A stretch of 64,000 nt of DNA from Streptococcus ovis DSM 16829 (GCF_000380125.1 NZ_KB904579.1:142550-206549), one strand, 5' to 3'; positions 9,259 to 18,760 are shown, counted from the first letter of the stretch. Translations and numbers: made by a program. The notes: generated by a model from the letters alone, not told the origin.

Positions 9259-9891
9259 TTACTCAAAAAATCGTTCTACAATGACTGCAAAGGCTGCATC
9301 AGTAACAACATCCAAAGATTGGCTAGCATCAATTTTCACAACACGATCGGATTCCTGTTCCAAAATGGATAGGTAACCATTTCGGACACGTTGATGCAAA
9401 TCAACCGTTTCCATATCCAATCGATCAACATCATGGTGACGGTTTTTCGCAATGCGCGCCAGCCCTTCTTCCACCTCAATATCAAAATAAAGGGTCAAAT
9501 CTGGTACTAAACCATCTGTTGCAAATCGATTGAGCCAATTAATATCTTCCACATTTAGACCACGTCCGAAGCCTTGATAAGCGACAGATGAATCAATAAA
9601 ACGATCTACTAAGAGCAACTTTCCCGATTCGAGAGCAGGTGTAATTCTTTCTTTTAAGTGCTGACGGCGTGCTGCGATATATAATAATAGCTCCGTCTTA
9701 TCGTCCATCGCAGTATTCTTAGGATCTAAAATGACCGATCGAATACTTTCTGCGATGGCCACACCACCTGGCTCACGCGTGGTTAGTATTTCTTTGCCGA
9801 ACTGTTCTAAGCGTGGCAGGAGTGCTTGCAATACAGAGGTTTTTCCTGCCCCATCTGCTCCTTCAAATGTAATAAAAATTCCCTTATCCAT
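9259..9891 (-). CDS. tmk: Thymidylate kinase
   Basis: A 210-residue kinase converting dTMP to d[13 protein letters not shown] is the P-loop near residues 8-17, followed by the TREPGG dTMP-binding motif and [12 protein letters not shown]. The ATG at 9891 is preceded by GAGG 6 nt upstream and gives the usual N-terminus, so the ATG 12 nt further up was not used. First gene of the tmk-holB-yabA-rsmI run. Confidence 0.95.
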   Translation of the reverse strand: MDKGIFITFEGADGAGKTSVLQALLPRLEQFGKEILTTREPGGVAIAESIRSVILDPKNTAMDDKTELLLYIAARRQHLKERITPALESGKLLLVDRFIDSSVAYQGFGRGLNVEDINWLNRFATDGLVPDLTLYFDIEVEEGLARIAKNRHHDVDRLDMETVDLHQRVRNGYLSILEQESDRVVKIDASQSLDVVTDAAFAVIVERFFE

Positions 9892-9962
9892 ATCATGCCT
9901 CATTTTTTCATACTCCCTTTATTTTATCAAAAAAAAGAGCAAAACGCACACTTTAATTTCCC

Positions 9963-9991
9963 TTGCCCCTCTCCTATAAATTTGTTAGAAT
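9963..9991 (+). promoter_or_regulatory. Promoter of the YitT-family gene
   Basis: TTGCCC, 17 bp, TAGAAT, then GGAG 8 nt before the ATG at 10022. Confidence 0.5.
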
Positions 9992-10021
9992 GGAATGGTA
10001 TGTAAAAAAGGAGTGTAAACC

Positions 10022-10882
10022 ATGCGTTTTAAAAATATTTTACTCATCTTGTTGGGAGCAGGTTTGTTCTCGTTTGCTCTGAACTATCTTGTCATGCCAA
10101 ACGGCCTTTATGAAGGTGGTGCTACTGGGATTACATTGATTATCTATTATCTATTTAAAATTCAGCCTTGGATCATGAACATCTTAATCAATATCCCCCT
10201 TTTCATTTTGGGTTGGAAAATTCTTGGTCGTCAGGTCTTACGATACAGTATCCTTGGAACGCTTGCTGTTACAGTCTGGTTAGCTATTTTTGAAAAAATT
10301 CCCTTTGTCATCAATTTAGAAGGTGATTTGATTATTGTAAGTATGTTAGCAGGTATCTTAGCAGGAACAGGTCTAGGGATTATTTTCAAGGCAGGAGGAA
10401 CGACAGGGGGGAGTGATATTTTAGCTCGTATCGGTCACAAATACACTTCCTACACCATTGGCCAAATCATTCTGACAATTGATATCCTTGTCTTAGCTTT
10501 AACCATCATCGTTTCACAGGACTTACGAGTTGTACTGTACACCATGATTCAAGTCACCATTGCTTCAAAAGTGATTGACATCATTAGCGATGGCGGATAT
10601 GGTAGCAAGGGAGTGATGATTATCTCTCAAAAATATGAAGAAATTGCGACTGCCATTGACGCAGAAATTGAACGTGGTGTCACTTTTATCAAAGCCCAAG
10701 GCTTTTACAGTAGGAAAGATACACAGATGGTGTATTCCGTCATTTACAAAAGCCAATTACAAGAAACAAAAGATTTAATCCACCGGATTGATCCCCATGC
10801 TTTTATTACTATTACGGACGCGCATGAAGTCCTAGGAGAAGGCTTTACATTAGATAAAAATAAACAACCCATCGAAAAATAA
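10022..10882 (+). CDS. YitT-family membrane protein (DUF161/DUF2179)
   Basis: A 286-residue protein with five to six N-terminal membrane segments carrying the family glycine-rich loops (PNGLYEGGATG near residue 29 and FKAGGTTGGSDIL near residue 121), then a cytoplasmic DUF2179 domain of about 90 residues. Members are widespread in Firmicutes; the function is not established, so none is claimed. Monocistronic, ending at a bidirectional terminator. Confidence 0.88.
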   Translation: MRFKNILLILLGAGLFSFALNYLVMPNGLYEGGATGITLIIYYLFKIQPWIMNILINIPLFILGWKILGRQVLRYSILGTLAVTVWLAIFEKIPFVINLEGDLIIVSMLAGILAGTGLGIIFKAGGTTGGSDILARIGHKYTSYTIGQIILTIDILVLALTIIVSQDLRVVLYTMIQVTIASKVIDIISDGGYGSKGVMIISQKYEEIATAIDAEIERGVTFIKAQGFYSRKDTQMVYSVIYKSQLQETKDLIHRIDPHAFITITDAHEVLGEGFTLDKNKQPIEK

Positions 10883-10917
10883 AAAATGAGGTTAGGACGA
10901 CTGTCCTGCCTCATTTT
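10883..10917. terminator. Bidirectional terminator
   Basis: AAAATGAGG and AGGAC pair with GTCCT and CCTCATTTT in an interrupted stem, serving the YitT gene and the convergent CBS-ACT gene. Confidence 0.85.
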
Positions 10918-11572
10918 AAATTTTCTTGGCAACAGTTGGCAGAATACTTTCAACTTCAACAACTGTTTCTTGCAAACGTTCTTTTAAAGTCACTTCATCA
11001 ACTTGACCTTCAATCTGTACCTCGATAATGGTATAACCTGGATTGGCATCCATTTGAACAGTATTTGCAACATTGTAGCCCAAATCGGAAATAATTCTTA
11101 AAATGGAACCGAGCATACCTGCACGATCTTCTACTAAGCAACGAACACGAACTCCGTCTTCACCATAGCCTGATACATTCAAAAAGGCTTTGAACACATC
11201 GCGGTCGGTAATAACGCCAGACATCTGACCATTGTCCATCACTGGTAAAATCCCCACTTTATGTTTGAACATCAAGTAAACAGCGTCTTCTAGACTTGCA
11301 AACTGGGATACCGTGATGACGTCTCGAATCATGACATCCTTTACCTTGGTTTTGTTCAGTAAGTAATTCATCTCATAAATCGACAAGGTAGTCGCCTTTG
11401 AAGGACTGGCTTCAGCAATTGTCCCTTCTGTCACCAAACCGACTAGTTTATCATGTTCAATCACAGGAAGGCGATGAATATCTTGCTCACGCATCAAGTC
11501 AGCCGCATGCGCAATTGTTGTATCGGGGGAAATGTAAATCACTTTACGGGTCATAAAGTCTCTAACAGCCAT
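10916..11572 (-). CDS. CBS-domain/ACT-domain protein (AcuB-like)
   Basis: A 218-residue cytoplasmic protein with two CBS domains (about residues 1-60 and 75-135, containing the GLVTEG and GVITDRD signatures) and a C-terminal ACT-like domain (about 140-215). CBS pairs bind adenine nucleotides and ACT domains bind amino acids, so a sensory role is likely, but the target is unknown. It lies downstream of the leftward livJHMGF operon in the same direction, with its own AAAGGAGG site. Confidence 0.85.
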   Translation of the reverse strand: MAVRDFMTRKVIYISPDTTIAHAADLMREQDIHRLPVIEHDKLVGLVTEGTIAEASPSKATTLSIYEMNYLLNKTKVKDVMIRDVITVSQFASLEDAVYLMFKHKVGILPVMDNGQMSGVITDRDVFKAFLNVSGYGEDGVRVRCLVEDRAGMLGSILRIISDLGYNVANTVQMDANPGYTIIEVQIEGQVDEVTLKERLQETVVEVESILPTVAKKI

Positions 11573-11660
11573 GAAAAATCCTCCTTTATCATCCTCATTA
11601 TATCATATTTTGGAAAGTGTTACATCAACGTCTCGTAAAATTTTCGTGTCATCCGATGGA

Positions 11661-12371
11661 TTACCCACCCAAATAAGCTTTTCGCACTTCATCAGATGAT
11701 AAAAGTTCCTGACCTGTACCAGATAATACAATCTTCCCTGTTTCAAGAACATAGCCTCGATCTGCAATCGCAAGAGCCTTGTTAGCATTTTGTTCTATCA
11801 AGAGAACGGTCGTCCCTTGCTTTTGAATATCTTGAATAATATCAAAGATTTCTTGAATAAAAATTGGCGCTAATCCCATAGAAGGCTCATCTAGTAGGAG
11901 CAATTGGGGTTGGCTCATCAATGCTCGACCCATCGCCAACATCTGCTGTTCCCCTCCAGAAAGAGTCGCTGCATCTTGATTTTTCCGTTCTTCCAAACGA
12001 GGAAAACGGTCAAAAACACGTTTTAGATTTTTCTGATTTTCATCCCGATTATTTTTTAGGAAAGCACCCATTTCAAGGTTTTCCATAACGGTTAAGCCTG
12101 CAAAGACATGGCGACCTTCTGGAACTTGTGATAGACCAGAAGCTACAATTTTTCGAGCTGGAACTTTGTGGATTCCCTGCCCCATAAATTCAATGGTTCC
12201 ACTACTTGGACGAACCAAGCCGGAAACAGTCCGTAAAATCGATGTTTTTCCAGCTCCATTGGCTCCAATAAGCGAAACTACTTCTCCTTCATTTACCTCA
12301 AAAGAGACCTGCTTAACAGCTTCAATGGCTCCGTAACTTACTGAAAGATCTTTTACTTCTAACATGGCCAT
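11661..12371 (-). CDS. livF: Branched-chain amino acid ABC transporter ATPase LivF
   Basis: 236 residues; the second ATPase of the LIV-type importer. Walker A is GANGAGKTS near residue 36, the ABC signature is LSGGEQQ near 139, Walker B is LLLLDEPS, and the H-loop position carries the LIEQ glutamine typical of LivF. The gene overlaps livG by TAATG. Confidence 0.95.
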   Translation of the reverse strand: MAMLEVKDLSVSYGAIEAVKQVSFEVNEGEVVSLIGANGAGKTSILRTVSGLVRPSSGTIEFMGQGIHKVPARKIVASGLSQVPEGRHVFAGLTVMENLEMGAFLKNNRDENQKNLKRVFDRFPRLEERKNQDAATLSGGEQQMLAMGRALMSQPQLLLLDEPSMGLAPIFIQEIFDIIQDIQKQGTTVLLIEQNANKALAIADRGYVLETGKIVLSGTGQELLSSDEVRKAYLGG

Positions 12372-13135
12372 TATGCCTCACCTCCAAGATACGCTTCGAT
12401 GACGCGCTTATTGTTCTTAATTTCTTCTGGAGTCCCATGCGCAATTAAACGACCATATTCTAGCACATAAATCCGCTCTGTAACTTCCATGACCAAACTC
12501 ATATCATGCTCAATCAAGATGATCGTAATACCAAATTCATCTTTGATTTTTCGGATGAGAGCTGTCAACTCAGCCGTTTCCTGCGGGTTCATACCAGCAG
12601 CAGGTTCATCAAGAAATAGAATTTTTGGTTCTGTTGCCAAGGCACGTACAATTTCCAAGCGTCTTTGCTGCCCATAGGGAAGATTTTTAGCTAAAGTATC
12701 TGCGTCAGCATCCAAATTGAAAATGGCTAGCAATTCCAGCGCTTTTTGCTTCAATTCTTTTTCGCTTTGGTAGAATTTTGGTAAGCGAAGAAAAGAAGCT
12801 AAGACATGTGGATTGTGTCGATTTGCAAAACCGACTAGAACATTCTCTAAAACAGTCATATCCTTAAACAAACGAATATTTTGGAAAGTCCGAGATAGAC
12901 CGAGTGAGGCAATCTTATAAGGAGCTTTGCCATTTAAGAGAGTACCATCCAACATTACTGTCCCTTCACTTGGCTCATAGACTCCTGTCAACAGATTAAA
13001 AAGGGTTGTTTTTCCTGCACCATTTGGACCAATCAGACCAACTAGTTCACCCTCATTAAGCTCCATGGTCACATCACCTACTGCTGTCAGACCACCAAAA
13101 TGCTTGGTTATTTTTTTTACTTCAAGAAGTGCCAT
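12371..13135 (-). CDS. livG: Branched-chain amino acid ABC transporter ATPase LivG
   Basis: 254 residues. Walker A GPNGAGKTT, the LivG-type LSRTFQNIRLF Q-loop, the signature region PYGQQRRLEI (first position not canonical S, as common in LivG), Walker B FLDEPAAGMNP and the LIEHDM H-loop. It couples ATP hydrolysis to transport through LivH and LivM, and overlaps its neighbours on both sides. Confidence 0.95.
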   Translation of the reverse strand: MALLEVKKITKHFGGLTAVGDVTMELNEGELVGLIGPNGAGKTTLFNLLTGVYEPSEGTVMLDGTLLNGKAPYKIASLGLSRTFQNIRLFKDMTVLENVLVGFANRHNPHVLASFLRLPKFYQSEKELKQKALELLAIFNLDADADTLAKNLPYGQQRRLEIVRALATEPKILFLDEPAAGMNPQETAELTALIRKIKDEFGITIILIEHDMSLVMEVTERIYVLEYGRLIAHGTPEEIKNNKRVIEAYLGGEA

Positions 13136-14091
13136 CAGTTTTTGCCCTCCTTATTTTTTGACTGGAAAAACTTGGAAAAGGTTAATTCCCATGTTCCTAA
13201 AAGACCACCTGGACGGAAGACCATGACGAGGATCAAGGCCAACGAATAGATAATCATCCGCAATTCCGAAACATTTTGGAGGAACATATTTAAAATTCCT
13301 AATACAACTGCTGCAACGATGGTTCCTGTCATAGAACCCAAACCGCCCAATACTGCGATGATCAGGTAATCAATTGAACGCATGATTGTGAAATCCTTTG
13401 GTACAACCGTTCCAATGTAGCCCACATATAGTGACCCAGCAATACTGGACACGATTGCAGCAATTACAAAGACCGTTACTTTTATTTTCGTTGTGTTGAC
13501 TCCCATCGCTTCTGCGGCAATCTCATTTTCGCGGACAGCAAGAACCTCACGTCCTAAAGGACTCCGAAGGATATTCAAGAGGAGGACGACTGTCAGGACA
13601 ACAAAGAGAAAAACAACTTGCCAAGAGGTAAACGGAAGAATCCCTGTCAAACCTGCTGCTCCATTGGTAAAATCACCACCATTGATAATCATAATACGGA
13701 TGATTTCTGCAACTCCAAGCGTTGCAATCGCAAGGTAATCCCCTTTCAATCGTAGGGTAGGAATTCCAACCAAGAGTGCAACGACTGCTGCCACGATAGC
13801 TCCAACAACAATGGACAGATAAAATCCGCCATATGTTGGGTTGGAAGTGGTTAAAATCGCTGTTGCATAGGCACCAATTGCCATAAAACCTGCTTGACCA
13901 AGTGAAAATTGTCCCGAAAACCCTAGAATCAGATTGGTACCCAGTGCCATCATCATCGAAATTCCGATTCCCATTAAGATTTGGACATAGTAAAGTCCAA
14001 TTACACCCGTATTCACAAGAGTCGTTAGCACTCCAAAAATCGCAAGGATAAGGGCAAGCCAGATTAAAATAGGTTTTATATTATTCTTCAT
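13135..14091 (-). CDS. livM: Branched-chain amino acid ABC transporter permease LivM
   Basis: 318 residues with about eight to ten membrane segments. The permease-ATPase coupling loop GREVLAVRENEIAAEAMG lies near residue 180, and LGFSGQFSLGQAGFM near residue 57 is a LivM hallmark. It forms the membrane pore with LivH, whose stop is 4 bp upstream. Confidence 0.95.
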   Translation of the reverse strand: MKNNIKPILIWLALILAIFGVLTTLVNTGVIGLYYVQILMGIGISMMMALGTNLILGFSGQFSLGQAGFMAIGAYATAILTTSNPTYGGFYLSIVVGAIVAAVVALLVGIPTLRLKGDYLAIATLGVAEIIRIMIINGGDFTNGAAGLTGILPFTSWQVVFLFVVLTVVLLLNILRSPLGREVLAVRENEIAAEAMGVNTTKIKVTVFVIAAIVSSIAGSLYVGYIGTVVPKDFTIMRSIDYLIIAVLGGLGSMTGTIVAAVVLGILNMFLQNVSELRMIIYSLALILVMVFRPGGLLGTWELTFSKFFQSKNKEGKN

Positions 14092-14095
14092 AAAC

Positions 14096-14965
14096 TTATA
14101 CCTTCTCCTTCACATTCTTTCCAAGAATCCCCGCTGGACGAACCAAGAGGATGATAATCAAAATAGCATATACAACCGCATCACGATAACTAGAAAGCCC
14201 AATCGAAACAGCAAACGTTTCTAACAAACCAATAATCAATCCACCAAGAGCCGCACCAGGAATGATTCCAATACCACCTAAAACAGCTGCAACAAAGGCT
14301 TTAATACCAGGAGTCATCCCCATTAATGGATCGATTGAATTATAGTAAAGACCAATCAGAACACCAGCAGCCCCTGCCAAGGCTGAACCAAGGGCAAAAG
14401 TAAAGCTAATCGTTGCATTCACGTCAATTCCCATCAACTGAGCCGCATCACTATCCACTGATACTGCCCGCATGGCTTTCCCCATCTTTGTTTTTTTCAC
14501 GATGAATTGTAGAGCCAGCATCAGGACGATTGAGACTCCTAAGATTGTCAACTGGACGTTTGTGACACTAATTGGACCGAAATCATACTTAACGGTTTCA
14601 AGTGCCTGAGGAAAGGCCCGAACGTCAGCACCAACCAAGTAAACCATTCCATATTCAAGAAGGAAGGAGACACCAATTGCCGTAATCAAGGCTGCAATCT
14701 TCGTCGAATTCCGCAATGGACGATAGGCTAAAAATTCAATCAAAACACCCAAACAAGCGGTTAAGACCATTGTCAAAAGAAGTGTAACAAAAAAATTAAG
14801 ATGGAAATGACTGATTAGATAATAGCCAATAAAGGCCCCCATCATATAAATATCCCCATGGGCAAAGTTAATCAGCTTAATAATTCCATAGACCATGGTA
14901 TACCCTAACGCAATCAGCGCATAGACGCTTCCTAGGATTAGACCATTTACTAATTGTTGGAGCAT
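14096..14965 (-). CDS. livH: Branched-chain amino acid ABC transporter permease LivH
   Basis: 289 residues, about eight membrane segments. The LivH hallmarks NGLILGSVYALIALGYTMVYG at the N-terminus, INFAHGD and the coupling loop GKAMRAVSVDSDAAQLMG are present. A GC-rich hairpin separates it from livJ upstream. Confidence 0.95.
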   Translation of the reverse strand: MLQQLVNGLILGSVYALIALGYTMVYGIIKLINFAHGDIYMMGAFIGYYLISHFHLNFFVTLLLTMVLTACLGVLIEFLAYRPLRNSTKIAALITAIGVSFLLEYGMVYLVGADVRAFPQALETVKYDFGPISVTNVQLTILGVSIVLMLALQFIVKKTKMGKAMRAVSVDSDAAQLMGIDVNATISFTFALGSALAGAAGVLIGLYYNSIDPLMGMTPGIKAFVAAVLGGIGIIPGAALGGLIIGLLETFAVSIGLSSYRDAVVYAILIIILLVRPAGILGKNVKEKV

Positions 14966-14996
14966 GTGATCACCAAACTTTCTATAAAATAATAAT

Positions 14997-15022
14997 ATCT
15001 GAGAGGGAAAATCCCCCCCAGA
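14997..15022 (-). terminator. livJ-livH intercistronic hairpin
   Basis: ATCTG pairs with CAGAT around an inner GGG/CCC pairing; no U-tract follows on the minus strand. It looks like a partial terminator or an mRNA-stabilising hairpin that would raise the binding protein above the membrane components, a common arrangement in ABC operons. Confidence 0.5.
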
Positions 15023-15034
15023 TGCTCATTGTTC

Positions 15035-16210
15035 TTATTCTGCTTCAACAGCAACTGCTGAGGCTGCTTTTCCATTTTTCAACTCAACCATAATCGCTGT
15101 TTTTACTGGATTATGATTTTCGTCAATCGTCATTTTACCTGTTACACCGTCAAAATCTTTGAGATTTTCCAAGTTTTTAGCAATTTCTTTTGAATCTTTC
15201 GCACCTTCTGCTGCTTCAGCTGCCATATAGACTGCATCATAGGCAAGAGCCGCAAACATGTTTGGTGCTTCACCGTATGTTTCTGTATAAGTCTTTTCAA
15301 AGTTTTCAGATTTTTTATCTGATAATTTCACAGCTGAAGAATAGCCTGATACATAGAAGACATTTGTTGCATTAGTCGCGCCCGCACCTTCGATGAACTT
15401 CGTATCTGAGAAACCATCTGGTCCAAGGATTGGTGCATCAATTCCAAGTTCACGTGCTTGTTTGGTAATCAAACCAGCTTCTGTATAGTAACCTAGTAAG
15501 ATAACAGCATCAAAACCTTTATCTTTTACCTTTGTCAAAACAGCTTGAAAATCTTTGTCACCTGCTTGGTAGGTTTCAGCAATGATTTCACCTTTATAAT
15601 TTTTCTTAAAGGATTTATAAAGACCTTTCGCGTAGTCACTTGAAGCATCATAGTATACAAGGGCTTTCTTAGATGTCAGGTTTTCTGTTGCATATTGTGC
15701 TATCACTTCACCCTGAAAACTATCCTGGAAAGTTGCGCGGAAAATATACTCTTCTACTTTATCACCTTTGACTGTCAAATCATCTGCCGTTCCAGAAGGA
15801 GTAACCAAAGGAACAGCAGCCTTTGTTACGTTTGGTGTAGCTGCTGATACAGCACCTGAAGTTGCAGGACCAATGATAACGTTCACTTTCTCTTCCGTAG
15901 CCAGATTAGTTGAAACTGTAGCCACTTCAGCATTATCAGACTTGTTATCCTTTACAACGACTTCAATTTTCTTACCATCAACACCACCTGCTGCATTGAT
16001 TTCTTTAACAGCTAAATCAGCACCATTTTTCTCTTGATTCCCATAAGCCGCTACAGCTCCTGAAAGTTCTAAGTTGTAACCAATTTTGACTGTATCTCCT
16101 ACTTGTGTACCAGTTGCTCCTGCATCACTAGCAGGTGCTGAACCACATGCTGCCAATAGTACAGCTGATGCAAACGTTGCTACTGCAAATCCTAATTTAT
16201 TATATTTCAT
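15035..16210 (-). CDS. livJ: Branched-chain amino acid binding lipoprotein
   Basis: 391 residues. The lipoprotein signal ends in the lipobox LAAC with the modified cysteine at residue 22, so the mature protein is anchored on the outer face of the membrane. The rest is a periplasmic-binding-protein type I fold, starting at the VKIGYNLELSGAVAAYG strand and including GPATSGAV. First gene of livJHMGF, with a strong promoter carrying a CodY box. Confidence 0.95.
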   Translation of the reverse strand: MKYNKLGFAVATFASAVLLAACGSAPASDAGATGTQVGDTVKIGYNLELSGAVAAYGNQEKNGADLAVKEINAAGGVDGKKIEVVVKDNKSDNAEVATVSTNLATEEKVNVIIGPATSGAVSAATPNVTKAAVPLVTPSGTADDLTVKGDKVEEYIFRATFQDSFQGEVIAQYATENLTSKKALVYYDASSDYAKGLYKSFKKNYKGEIIAETYQAGDKDFQAVLTKVKDKGFDAVILLGYYTEAGLITKQARELGIDAPILGPDGFSDTKFIEGAGATNATNVFYVSGYSSAVKLSDKKSENFEKTYTETYGEAPNMFAALAYDAVYMAAEAAEGAKDSKEIAKNLENLKDFDGVTGKMTIDENHNPVKTAIMVELKNGKAASAVAVEAE

Positions 16211-16239
16211 AAACTCTCCTTAAAAAATGATATGTGTAT

Positions 16240-16268
16240 AATATACTGAATTATCTGAAAATTGTCAA
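16240..16268 (-). promoter_or_regulatory. liv operon promoter
   Basis: Minus strand TTGACA (16268-16263), 17 bp, TATATT (16245-16240), then AAGGAGA before livJ. The spacer is occupied by a CodY-like box. Confidence 0.85.
16249..16263. promoter_or_regulatory. CodY box in the liv promoter
   Basis: AATTATCTGAAAATT on the plus strand differs at one position from the CodY consensus AATTTTCWGAAAATT. It fills the -35/-10 spacer, where CodY with GTP and branched-chain amino acids would block the operon. The match is seen; regulation is inferred. Confidence 0.8.
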
Positions 16269-16274
16269 CAAAAA

Positions 16275-16306
16275 AAAGAAAGAAAACATTAAAATTTTCT
16301 TTCTTT
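16275..16306 (-). terminator. ylbG terminator
   Basis: AAAGAAAGAAAA pairs with TTTTCTTTCTTT. It overlaps the last codons of ylbG, and lies just upstream of the liv promoter. Confidence 0.55.
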
Positions 16307-16558
16307 TTCATCTCTTGTTAAATTCCCGACAAAATTTTGATCAATTTCTTTTACATAAGATGGGACCACCTTCTTGATGAAACGTTCTTTTTTAAGCTTG
16401 GGAACCAACTGTTCCACTTCATCCTGATTAACATAAAGAAGGGCATAGCGCATCCGTCTAGAATGATAGAGAATATCCCCAAATTGGTTGAGCTTACGCG
16501 CATCACGGTTGTAGTGCAAATAAATTGTCAAAGCCTGACGTTCTTTTTTCTCAAACAT
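16289..16558 (-). CDS. YlbG-family protein (DUF2129)
   Basis: An 89-residue basic cytoplasmic protein of the DUF2129/YlbG family, conserved in Firmicutes with no established biochemical role. The N-terminal ERQALTIYLHYNRDARKL and the central RRMRYALLYV match the family pattern. AAGGAAA precedes the ATG. It sits downstream of clpP and upstream of the liv promoter, on the same strand. Confidence 0.8.
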   Translation of the reverse strand: MFEKKERQALTIYLHYNRDARKLNQFGDILYHSRRMRYALLYVNQDEVEQLVPKLKKERFIKKVVPSYVKEIDQNFVGNLTRDEKERKF

Positions 16559-16775
16559 ATCGTTTCCTTATTCTTCCAAACTATATTTCCATTATTATAC
16601 CAATTTTTAGAAAAAATGGCATGAAAAAAGAAAGAGGGCTCAAAAATAGTCAATTATCTAAATATGAAACATATAAACAAGCCATTAGCACCTTTGAACA
16701 ATCACTTTCATCTACTACAGACGAAAAAATAAAAGCTAGTTTTTTCTTCCCAACTTCTATTTTTACAGACTTCTC

Positions 16776-17360
16776 TTATTTTGTTGGATTCATAATTTGG
16801 TCGATAAATCCATAAGCCAATGTTTCTTCAGCTGTCATCCAGTAGTCGCGCTCAGCGTCTTTGTGGATTTGTTTTACAGTTTTGCCAGAGTTATCAGCCA
16901 AAATTTGTTCTAATTTATTACGTGTTTTCAAGAGGTGTTCAGCTGCAATCGCCATATCCGTTTGTTGTGTACCGCCACCAGTACCCCCCATCGGTTGGTG
17001 AATCATGTATTCTGCGTTTGGCAACATGAAGCGTTTGCCTTTAGCACCACTAGAAGCGATAATTGTTCCCATGCTTGCTGCTGTTCCCATCACGATGGTT
17101 TGCACATCTGCTTTGATAAAGTTCATTGTATCAACGATAGCAAGACCTGCTGATACAGATCCCCCTGGGGTATTGACATAAAGATAAATATCTTTTGTCG
17201 GATCTTGCGCGTCAAGGAAGAGCAATTGAGCGATGATAGAGTTGGCCATATTATCCTCAACAGCCCCTGTCAACATGATAATGCGGTCTTTTAATAAACG
17301 TGAGTAAATATCGTAGGAGCGTTCGCCTCGACTAGTTTGTTCGATAACTACTGGAATCAT
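16776..17360 (-). CDS. clpP: ATP-dependent Clp protease proteolytic subunit
   Basis: 194 residues. The catalytic Ser96 is in GTAASMG and His121 in YMIHQP; the N-terminal [13 protein letters not shown] is the usual start, so the ATG at 17360 with GGAGAA upstream was chosen over one 12 nt earlier. Fourteen subunits form the chamber that degrades proteins fed by ClpX, ClpC or ClpE. The promoter has a CtsR box. Confidence 0.97.
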   Translation of the reverse strand: MIPVVIEQTSRGERSYDIYSRLLKDRIIMLTGAVEDNMANSIIAQLLFLDAQDPTKDIYLYVNTPGGSVSAGLAIVDTMNFIKADVQTIVMGTAASMGTIIASSGAKGKRFMLPNAEYMIHQPMGGTGGGTQQTDMAIAAEHLLKTRNKLEQILADNSGKTVKQIHKDAERDYWMTAEETLAYGFIDQIMNPTK

Positions 17361-17398
17361 ACTGTTCTCCATTTCATTTTCTATTTTCTGATGTTTCT

Positions 17399-17427
17399 AT
17401 TATATGTTTTTGGTCAACAAAGGTCAA
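17399..17427 (-). promoter_or_regulatory. clpP promoter
   Basis: Minus strand TTGACC (17427-17422), 17 bp, TATAAT (17404-17399). The -35 box is part of the CtsR repeat. Confidence 0.8.
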
Positions 17428-17428
17428 A
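17412..17428. promoter_or_regulatory. CtsR operator at clpP
   Basis: Tandem heptads GGTCAAC-AAA-GGTCAAA match the CtsR consensus RGTCAAANNANRGTCAAA with one substitution, and overlap the -35 box of clpP. Heat-shock derepression through CtsR is the expected regulation. Confidence 0.85.
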
Positions 17429-17448
17429 TAAAAAGTTTAAGATAAAGA

Positions 17449-17475
17449 AAAAGGTGCCACTGCACCTCTTTTTCA
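17449..17475 (-). terminator. upp terminator
   Basis: AGGTGC pairs with GCACCT around a 3-4 nt loop, followed on the minus strand by TTTTTCTTT. Confidence 0.8.
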
Positions 17476-17488
17476 AATAAGGATAATA

Positions 17489-18118
17489 TTATTTTGTACC
17501 GAACAAACGATCACCAGCATCTCCAAGACCTGGAACGATGTAGCCATGTTCATTGAGATAGTCATCAAGGGCTGCTGTGTAAATATCAATATCTGGATGT
17601 GCTTCTTGAAGGGCTTTGACACCTTCAGGCGCAGATACAAGAGCAACAAACTTGATGTTCGATGCACCGCGTTTTTTCAAAGAATCGATGGCTAAAATAG
17701 CTGAGCCACCTGTTGCAAGCATTGGATCCACTACAAAGATATGACGTTGATCAATATCTTCTGGTAATTTGACCAAGTATTCTACTGGTTTTAAGGTTTC
17801 TTCATCACGGTACATTCCAATATGACCAACTTTTGCTGATGGCACCAAGCTTAAGAGACCATCAACTAGACCAATCCCCGCACGAAGAATTGGAACGATG
17901 GCCAATTTCTTCCCAGCAATTTGTTTTTGAACTGTTTTTGTAATCGGTGTTTCAATTTCAACGTCTTCCAATGGTAAGTCACGTAAAACCTCATATCCCA
18001 TCAGCATCGCAATTTCATTAACTAATTCACGAAAATCTTTTGTAGAAGTATCTTTACGACGCAAAATAGACAACTTATGCTGAATGAGTGGATGTGAAAT
18101 GACTTGGAATTTTCCCAT
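17489..18118 (-). CDS. upp: Uracil phosphoribosyltransferase
   Basis: 209 residues; salvages uracil to UMP with PRPP. The PRPP loop [12 protein letters not shown] near residue 131, [10 protein letters not shown] near 80 and the C-terminal uracil-binding [12 protein letters not shown] are present. A single gene with AAAGGAG before the start and its own terminator; clpP follows. Confidence 0.96.
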   Translation of the reverse strand: MGKFQVISHPLIQHKLSILRRKDTSTKDFRELVNEIAMLMGYEVLRDLPLEDVEIETPITKTVQKQIAGKKLAIVPILRAGIGLVDGLLSLVPSAKVGHIGMYRDEETLKPVEYLVKLPEDIDQRHIFVVDPMLATGGSAILAIDSLKKRGASNIKFVALVSAPEGVKALQEAHPDIDIYTAALDDYLNEHGYIVPGLGDAGDRLFGTK

Positions 18119-18208
18119 GATATGACTCCTTTAAGTGTTTTTTCTATTTTATCAAAAAATCAGAAAAAAAGCTTGCTAAAATAGTATTTTTCAACCTAAA
18201 TTTAATTT

Positions 18209-18760
18209 TTATTCTGGAACGGATTTGATGATGCGAGCAGGATTTCCAGCAATGACAACATTATCACCGAAGGACTTGGTCACAACAGAACCAGCGCCTA
18301 CTACGATATTATTTCCAAGCGTCACTCCTGCTAGAATAACAGCTCCACCACCAATCCAGACATTGTCACCAATCGTAATCGGAGCACCATACTCAAGACC
18401 TGCAATTCGCTCTTGGGCATTTAAGGGGTGGAGGGCGGTATAGAACTGTACATTTGGCCCCAACATTGCATTGTCACCGATTGTGACAGGACAAGTATCC
18501 AACACAGTCCAGTTAAAATTGGCAAAAAAACGCTCACCAACCGAAATATGGCAACCATAATCCAAGGTGACAGGAGTTTCGACATACAGCTTCTCTCCTG
18601 TTTTGCCTAACCACTCTTTCATCAATACAGACCGTTTTTCCCCATCCATTTCTTGATTGACTTGCTGACGATAGATCCGTGCTTGTTGGCGTAAAGCCAC
18701 CAATTCTGGATCACCTGCATCGTACAATTCACCTGCTAGCATTTTTTCTTTTTCAGTCAT
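18209..18760 (-). CDS. Maltose/galactoside O-acetyltransferase-like left-handed beta-helix enzyme
   Basis: 183 residues. The N-terminal helical segment (MTEKEKMLAGELYDAGD) is the Mac domain, followed by hexapeptide repeats such as IGDNVWIGGGAVI and the catalytic histidine region FYTALHPLN. Members acetylate sugars or galactosides with acetyl-CoA. The ATG at 18760 is chosen for its GGGAGAAA site and family N-terminus. It lies just downstream of murR on the same strand, so acetylation of an amino sugar is possible but not shown. Confidence 0.85.
   Translation of the reverse strand: MTEKEKMLAGELYDAGDPELVALRQQARIYRQQVNQEMDGEKRSVLMKEWLGKTGEKLYVETPVTLDYGCHISVGERFFANFNWTVLDTCPVTIGDNAMLGPNVQFYTALHPLNAQERIAGLEYGAPITIGDNVWIGGGAVILAGVTLGNNIVVGAGSVVTKSFGDNVVIAGNPARIIKSVPE

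Noticed and set aside
8968-9376. Plus-strand frames over holB and tmk
   Set aside because: Shadow frames of well-supported minus-strand genes, without start signals.
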